Shown here one piece after another: positions 58,101 through 64,000 of a DNA stretch of 64,000 nt. Numbering within the stretch: position 1 is the stretch's first letter; every line of letters begins with the position of its first letter. The stretch is from Prostheceraeus crozeri (Eukaryota; Platyhelminthes; Polycladida; Euryleptidae), in the NCBI GenBank assembly GCA_907163375.1, contig CAJQUW010011522.1, positions 160,079 to 224,078 of the forward strand. Direction: 5' to 3'. The position numbers and the translations under genes are program-made. The notes under the pieces are model-generated. The model saw only the letters and a program-made list of their open reading frames with translations. It did not search any database and had not been told where the DNA came from.

Positions 58101-58253
58101 TCCATGGCTCTATTGTGTATTTTATTGCGTAGCTACTTCCAATGCAAGTGACCTTCGGAATTCACTTCATTTTGTGACTTCAGTGATTTTATCTCGGTGA
58201 CCTAATGACTTGTAATTTTGTGTTTAAAGATTGTTTTAACTTTGTTTGCTTGA

Positions 58254-58305
58254 TTTCACCTGAGGATGGCGAATGATTTGCTGAAACATGTTGTGCGCTC
58301 CTAAC
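58254..58305 (+). ncRNA. Hammerhead-like motif at the PLE 3' end
   Basis: CTGAGGA (58260-58266) is followed by a stem GGCGAA/TTTGCT (58268-58273 with 58277-58282, two G-U pairs), then GAAA (58283-58286), ACATGT (minimal stem III) and TGTGCGC. TTCAC before the core can pair with GTG after it. An unpaired T at 58267 departs from the consensus, so activity is uncertain. The complement of part of it recurs at the element's 5' end. Confidence 0.55.
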
Positions 58306-58344
58306 AATCTTGTTTTCAATTTCAATAACTTTGGGCTATTTCCG

Positions 58345-58346
<2 letters not shown>

Positions 58347-58400
<54 letters not shown>
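58347..58400. repeat. (TA)n microsatellite
   Basis: About 54 bp of AT dinucleotides directly after the PLE. Confidence 0.95.
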
Positions 58401-58403
<3 letters not shown>

Positions 58404-59408
58404 GGACTCCTGGATGAATATGTGGATGGTCAGAAGTGATTTAGTGCGGTATGGGTAAGTACCTGAAGGTGAGTATACTTGCCTATAGGTATTAGTAATG
58501 GCAGGCCAATTAACCGGCCCATATTTCTTTAACTCATTTTAACTTATAAGTCACTGTATGGACCCCTTTGATGCTTCAAACAGATGCCATAGTTATGCGG
58601 ACGCTTACCTCGTACAGACTCTCCGGACCTTTGGATGTGGAACCTTTCATACCTTCAATACAAACCATTTTACTTAGCAGCTCACTGGCAAAGAATTAAT
58701 GCTAAATACATAACATGCCTCGCCCACAGAAGAAGCAAAATAGTTGTTACGAAAATTCTTCAAACCGTGTAGAGATAATCATGGTCGTAAAGGCTTTGAT
58801 TATGAGAATAGCGTCGATGTAGATTACTCATGTTTCATGAAAATACGTAAACGAGCATATTACGAAAATATTATTGATAGCTATTTCTGCTTCCAATTCC
58901 TGCTTCATTGTCAAGGCAATTCATGTTGGAAATTTCTAAATTAAGGAAGCACGTACCAATATAGTAACCCAGATATGAATATCTGAGGCTACCCTACTTC
59001 CTTCACGAATGTCAGGTACATGTAATATTGAATTTATGAATAGGATTAACTTTCCATTTACCTAATTTGCTTATTTAATGTTTCATTCATTTTGTCTTCA
59101 GTTACACCTTTTTTATGAATTATTCAAGCGCCACATGGTTTGAATACGCCGACGAAGCATTAATTTAGAGTTGTTGAACTGTTAGTCCGGTCGGTAGACA
59201 GCACCAGTTTTTGCAGGGAGCGAGGTTGAAAACTAGACTTTCACAGAATGATGTACGACCTATTCCTATTACGAATCTTCTCTAACTCGTATGACGACAA
59301 ATAGATAACATCAAGCGACGAATCGGACGGACATTCTTAGAGGATTCCACAGATATAAAAGTATTCCACCAAGTTATCTACACGTCTGCCGAGTGCTATC
59401 TAGTTCCA
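58401..59408. other. No gene recognised
   Basis: Nothing is seen beyond short chance frames. Confidence 0.4.
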
Positions 59409-59930
59409 CTTCTTGTCAGATAGGATCAAAGAAAAATACGTGTGGGGCGCAGATTGTAGTTTTAAGCAAAAATGAAATTTTTTTGTTTTCTCTATCATCC
59501 AAGAAATATTAAGTGTGGAGCTACCACAAGATATGTTTATGTCATTTCCCATCATGTGCACGTGTTGATACGATCCAGAGAGCTTTTTTCCACGTATCCG
59601 GTTGTAATGATTAAAAAAGCAAGATATTCAGCGGATACCAAATGTTTATTAGATAAATAGCCAATATTTCGCCTTACGGCTCTATCAAGGCACAATAAAA
59701 ACAGAGAGAATGGCGAGGTATTTATAGAAGGACTAAAAAGAGTTCACAGTTCACAGCAGGGTGCACACAGGCTAAGAGCAAGCTATATGGAAAAATCAAG
59801 CCGTTCATGACAGCCGTTCATCAACATGCCGTCGTGGCGACTGATGTAGAGAGCTTCCACTGCTCTTCTCTTTTGAGTATTGCTCAAGCCTCGATGAACT
59901 ATCGACCAGCGAACGTGAGATTCAGGCGAC

Positions 59931-60287
59931 GAGGTGCTGTGCTTCTCCACGAAATGTTGATGTACAGTACTGTTGTCCTGAGAAAAATGCGAAGATCATC
60001 TCTCTCGGAATATGTGACACCATACTTTGATTCTGGTAAATCCCTACGCAAGATATTTCATCCCCCGAAACAGAGATTAACATGCAATGACAGCTGTGAG
60101 ACCTGCAGCATCGGAGAGCATGCGAATCGGTGTTATTCTAAGAATCTGATTTATAAAATCATGTGTACGGAATGTGATGCCGTATACATAGGTGAAACAA
60201 GCCGCTGCATTAAATCGCGTCTTCGAGAGCATTTTTCTCAGGACAACGATGCTGTACATGAACATTCCGTGGAGAAGCACAGAAATG
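59931..60287. repeat. Inverted duplication inside the PLE reading frame
   Basis: 59931-59990 and 60229-60287 are reverse complements with few mismatches (GTGCTTCTCCACG faces CGTGGAGAAGCAC; TTGTCCTGAGAAAAATGC faces GCATTTTTCTCAGGACAA). The left copy is antisense sequence of the GIY-YIG region read as part of the same open frame. Confidence 0.9.
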
Positions 60288-60358
60288 AAATGACAGAAAA
60301 AACAGAAATTGAGATGAAATATCACATTGCCAAGAATGATGACTATACATGGGCATGA
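59990..60358 (+). pseudogene. PLE GIY-YIG endonuclease domain, N-truncated
   Basis: The recognisable part reads SEYVTPYFDSGKSLRKIF, then CNDSCETCSIGEHANRCY (Cys-rich linker), KNLIYKIMCTECDAVYIGET (GIY-YIG core with C..C) and SRCIKSRLREHFSQDND (catalytic Arg region), ending HIAKNDDYTWA before TGA at 60356. The frame stays open to 59807, but the first 60 codons are largely inverted duplicate and not native protein. Reverse transcriptase sequence is absent upstream, so this is a rearranged 3' fragment. It differs clearly from the GIY-YIG domains at 25639 and 57800, so the window samples at least three PLE lineages. Confidence 0.87.
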
Positions 60359-60522
60359 GCGGTTGATATATCCTCAGCACAAAAAGTAAAATATGAAAAT
60401 ATGGCTCCAGGCTCAGGTCTAAGAGGGTTGATGACCCATTAAATTAACAAATGTTTTTCTTTGATCCTGTCTGACAAGAAGAGGAAGTAATTACAACTCG
60501 ACTGACGCGCAAATTTATAGTA

Positions 60523-61567
60523 TCACTGTAAATCGCTCAATACCAATCACATACGAAGGATGCATACCAAAATATTTTTTAGTATACTTCTGTATTCTCT
60601 TGGTATATATCTATATGCTTTTCGGATGTTATTTCACATGTGGTATGCTCTACATAATAAAGCCATACTAGTAGAATGTTAAAAGAAAGCATCAATCATG
60701 TCCAAAGTATGTTGATTTAAGGACTTTTGTCAATAAAGATCACACTAATGATACTACTGTTCTGTAAGTAGTGAGATAATGACATTCAAGAGTCATACTT
60801 TCAATATTGAATTCGATTTTCATGCACCTAAGTCTAAGGCATTTCATGAATAATCAATGAGTATTCAACCATAATTATGCATTATGTAATTTTGAAATTA
60901 AGCATGTTATCAATCCGAAATAGAAACACATAATTCATGAACGCAAAAATAGTTATGTTTGAGATATATAAGTCAACAAGATTTCACTAAAGATACCGTT
61001 TAAATGAAATGATGTTTATCAACTTGGGTCATAAAGTAGAGTTAACTAAACGTCCAATTTTATGTTGCTAGACAAGTAGCATCGACGACATATTCGTGGA
61101 GCATAAAATTCACAATAAATCTAATGTACATAAATATCACTCTATCAAACAAAAAATATTCACGACTGGTATTACTGAAAAATTTATTTGACAGTAGTAT
61201 GTAATATATATATATATTATTTATACTTATATATTATATATAATTATTTATATAGTATATATTATTTATACTTAAAGCTGCACATACCAAATAAATACGA
61301 GAGGCATACGAATAATGATGAATTTGCATCGGGTCTCGTATATAAAACATACCAACAACTCGTACTTCAGTGTAGAACAGCCAATCACAGATAGAATGGT
61401 TCGTATCGCTACATACCAATCACATACGTAGTAAGTGAGATGTGGTATGAAAAATATACCAGATCTCTGTAGACATACTAGAATCTCGTATCAGATGTTA
61501 GTTTCAAATTGTATGTGATTTTGTTATATGTTTGTATGTAATTTTCGTATCCAGAGATTTACAGTGA
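60523..61567. mobile_element. MITE-like element with CACTGTAAATC termini
   Basis: TCACTGTAAATCGCT at the left and AGAGATTTACAGTGA at the right are inverted repeats. Subterminal words ATACCAATCACATACG recur inside (60540 and 61416), and GTATGTGATT appears in inverse near the right end. The TIR resembles that of the 19654 MITE (CACTGTAAACC). No target duplication is clear. AT-rich simple sequence lies at 61204-61270. Confidence 0.55.
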
Positions 61568-62145
61568 GGCATAAGGTGTACATCATCCTGTGAAAGTCTC
61601 ATTTTTGGCCTCTCTCCCTGCGGAAACTCGTTCTGGCTGCCGAACTATGCTTTCTAGCATCTCGCTTTTCATTATATTGGACAATGCGCTGTCCTTCCCT
61701 GTTTTTCCTGCATGCTTTCTCGTGAAATTGGGAATGAATATTTACTCGCTTATTGATTTGAGTTAAAATGATTAAATTATGAATGATCTCATACGCATGA
61801 AAGAAACCGCAAACGTGGATTTTCTATCGATTCTATCTTCACAATCAAATTCATAACTTCGTCAATCATTGCTAATCATTAAACGAAGTCACGCTAAAAA
61901 AGTAGCAACTCGATGTCAATTGTAATTTGCTTGTAATTTGTTTTGAATATCCAATTGATGAATATTTGCAAGTATTAGTTTACGTGAAAAAGCTTTCAAA
62001 ACATAGCTCAAGTCAAATACATGTGTTGAAAACAGTAAACTAGAGATGATGGAATGTTGTAAGCTACTCGAAATGCGATTGACTGATGAGAATTGGTTAA
62101 GAGACACGGTGTCATGGGAGTGCGGTTTTATTCTTGAAATTTCAT
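61568..62145. other. No gene recognised
   Basis: Nothing is seen. Confidence 0.4.
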
Positions 62146-62529
62146 AAAAGATTTCTCCTCACATTCCTATGAAATTTGATCTGTAGATTCCGAATATTAT
62201 GGTTAAAAAAATCATCCATCGAGGGTTTTCGAGAAAAAGTCAAATATTCAAAATGGCGGACATTGAAACTGAAACTGAACTGCATCTACTTCTGTAAAAA
62301 ATTACTAAAAGATTTCTCCTCACATTCCTATGTAATTTGATCTGTAGATTCCGAATATTATGGTTAAAAAAATCATCCATCGAGGGTTTTCGAGAAAAAG
62401 TCAAATATTCAAAATGGCGGACATTGAAACTGAAACTGAACTGCGTCTACTTCTGTAAAAAATTACTAAAAGATTTCTCCTCACATTCCTATGTAATTTG
62501 ACCTATAGTTGCGATTATAATGGTGGAAA
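62146..62529. repeat. 161-bp tandem repeat, about 2.4 copies
   Basis: Units start at 62146, 62307 and 62468 (each AAAAGATTTCTCCTCACATT), an exact 161-bp period. Units one and two are nearly identical, including AAAATGGCGGACATTGAAAC; the third is partial and more diverged. No coding frame is shared across the units. Confidence 0.93.
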
Positions 62530-63263
62530 AATCATCCATCAAAGACTTTTAGCACATTGGAAAGTGCTTCTCCGGAACTTGCGTGTAATTGACTGAAGGA
62601 ATGCGACATAATCAAGGAACTGCATCTCGGAGGAACGTTTAATGGCAATAATGCGCGCAAACTATGTACTTAAAAATGTTGACAAATTGCACTCGATTGC
62701 AGCAATTGAAATTTTGCCTTTTCGTATTCTAAAGTTTAGGATCACGTAGTTACCGAATATTTTGCTAAAGATTTGGCAGACGTTCTGCGAATATATTGAC
62801 AAGTTTTGCAATGAACTTTTAGTTCTAAATTTTTCAATTACACCCAGACTCCATTGCATATTTCATCATGCGGCGGAATTTTGGATGTCCAGGCACCAAG
62901 AATTGGGGAGTTGCCGTGAACACGTAACCGAAACTTTGCATTCAAAATTCGATTCTATTTGCAAAATGACAAAGTGAGAGACACTGCTAATCCGAACCTT
63001 ACCAGAAAACTTTTGGCTGCTTTTTGATTATATTATTTTTCTAATAGAGACTGGTATTTAACCTAATGCAGATGAAATATTTTCAAAATTATTTATGAGC
63101 CTGAATATTGTAATTTACGAGCTAGGAAAATTCTGAAGGACTTACACCGTAGGGGTGAGGTTCTGTGCATTTCAAACAGTCCTTTCATGCTTCATGAATT
63201 CAAAGTAACATAGTTTCATAATTTCTGTTACATGCTTCATCAATACTAAGAGCTGATTTAAAT
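62530..63263. other. No gene recognised
   Basis: Nothing is seen. Confidence 0.4.
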
Positions 63264-63980
63264 CAGGGATGCGGAGTCTCCGACTCCGACTCCGGGTGGC
63301 AAGTATATATAGCCTATTTTAATTAAAAAAACTGGCAACCTACATCATAGATCATTATAAGCTTTCCTGAACCTATCTTCAGTGATCATTGCTGCATCAA
63401 TTATCAATCATTTTCGATGAAAGTTTATCAAATGTCGCTTCAAGTTGGATGCATGCGACTCGCGTCCCTCCATCTTGTTGATGTGTGATTCACACGGTTT
63501 TTCTCCAGTCTCTACAAGGCAGGTAAATCCCCCATCCTTCCCCCAAAAAAATGAGTACAATTCGATTCTGTTATGCGCTTTGGAGCAGCCATCACACACG
63601 ATTGACGGTAGGGTGAGAGTTAATATTTTCAAACAAACTAGTATTTCACTTTTGTCTGATGTGACCTTAGGTGCGTAGGTGTGATCGAGGCTAGGAAGGC
63701 TTGTCTTCTACACTAAATCACCGAGTGAAAAGACAATCCTTTTTCACTATCACGGTTCATACCCTCAACTATGACAAGCTTTGCATGCATTGCTGTCTAT
63801 GTACTTTTTGTTTGACGGAGAAAGTTGACATCAAGACAGTGTCAGCTATGCACGAAAATAAATAATTTGTTTGTGCTATATTTGGAGTCTAGTTATCAGC
63901 CGGAGTCCGGAGTCCTATCATTTGATACTCCGACTCCAGCAAAAATGATAGGACTCCGGGACTCCGACTCCGCAACCCTA
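63264..63980 (-). mobile_element. hAT element with perfect 8-bp target duplication
   Basis: The element is flanked by ATTTAAAT on both sides (63256-63263 and 63981-63988). The left terminus CAGGGATGCGGAGTC and right terminus GACTCCGCAACCCTA (TAGGGTTGCGGAGTC when complemented) are hAT-like inverted repeats, followed by further GGAGTC/GACTCC repeats. A minus-strand zinc-finger remnant lies inside. At 717 bp it is an internally deleted copy. Confidence 0.92.
63408..63632 (-). pseudogene. BED-type zinc-finger remnant of a hAT transposase
   Basis: The minus frame contains SFFWGKDGGFTCLVETGEKP, then C, and ends SHASNLKRHLINFHRK. The aromatic SFF/W start, two Cys and the terminal SNL..HL...H pattern fit the BED finger that opens hAT transposases. 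No catalytic domain follows, as the element is internally deleted. Position inside an element with hAT ends and an 8-bp duplication supports the call. Confidence 0.6.
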
Positions 63981-64000
63981 ATTTAAATAACACATGTAGG

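Larger units (their letters stand above)
56395..58327 (+). mobile_element. Penelope-like element with 49-bp inverted ends
   Basis: The left end 56395-56443 and right end 58279-58327 are reverse complements at 48 of 49 positions (GGAGCGCACAACATGTTTCA faces its complement). The reverse transcriptase and GIY-YIG domains lie between, and a hammerhead-like core sits at the right end. (TA)n runs adjoin both sides (56363-56383 and 58347-58400), suggesting insertion into a TA microsatellite. The element is short and damaged but has both ends. Confidence 0.9.
59409..60482 (+). mobile_element. Second Penelope-like element, internally rearranged
   Basis: Inverted flanks of about 30 bp (59409-59438 CTTCTTGTCAGATAGGATCA and its complement at 60453-60482) bound the segment. 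Near the left end the minus strand reads GCCTTGATAGAGCCGTAAGG then CGAAATATTGGC (59660-59693), a PLE-type terminal motif resembling a degenerate hammerhead. A GIY-YIG coding part lies on the plus strand. The reverse transcriptase is missing. Confidence 0.75.

Overview
The window looks like nuclear DNA of an invertebrate animal. It is AT-rich, has spliced-gene signals, a histone H4 relic, tRNA-derived SINEs and a dense mix of metazoan transposon families: a CR1/Jockey-type LINE, an RTE LINE, Penelope-like elements (PLEs), piggyBac, hAT and Tc1/mariner. The combination and the short oligonucleotide texture suggest a marine invertebrate, possibly a deuterostome, but nothing here fixes the phylum. 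I found no convincing host gene. Almost all recognisable coding sequence is decayed transposon.

Layout. 0-9 kb: mostly featureless DNA with a piece of a dispersed repeat (641-990), a small foldback (3384-3551), a SINE (5850-6050) and a histone H4 pseudogene (8889-9200, minus). 9.8-13.5 kb: a near-complete minus-strand non-LTR retrotransposon with ORF1 and an APE endonuclease/reverse transcriptase ORF2. 15-16 kb: a PLE reverse-transcriptase fragment. 19.6-22.5 kb: two inverted copies of a MITE bracketing one inverted and three tandem 242-bp units. 25.3-25.9 kb: a perfect 37-bp hairpin, a (TA)n run and a PLE remnant with GIY-YIG domain and a hammerhead ribozyme. 26.4-27.4 kb: a piggyBac-type MITE. 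28-30 kb: nested foldbacks, including a 612-bp palindrome and many copies of a short palindromic motif. 30.3 kb: a complete-looking type I hammerhead ribozyme. 31.7-33.0 kb: a piggyBac relic with transposase C-terminus. 36-41 kb: foldbacks, a second piggyBac MITE family and an RTE LINE tail, all nested in one dispersed repeat.

41.5-43.3 kb: a hAT element. 44.4-48.3 kb: a PLE terminus, then a piggyBac MITE split by a 2.86-kb unclassified element that carries a small two-exon reading frame. 49-52.8 kb: repeat copies and one unidentified reading frame. 52.9-56.4 kb: two mariner-like elements. 56.4-58.4 kb: a PLE between (TA)n runs. 59.4-60.5 kb: a second GIY-YIG PLE piece. 60.5-64 kb: a MITE-like element, a 161-bp tandem repeat and a hAT element with perfect 8-bp target-site duplications.

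The genes do not form a pathway; the logic is insertion history. Several nests can be ordered because an uninterrupted copy of the host repeat lies elsewhere in the window: 641-990 is an empty site for the MITE at 37394, and 26438-27406 is an empty site for the element at 44828. The items most worth follow-up are the hammerhead ribozyme at 30311-30357, the spliced reading frame in the unclassified element, and the palindrome-rich 28-30 kb block.
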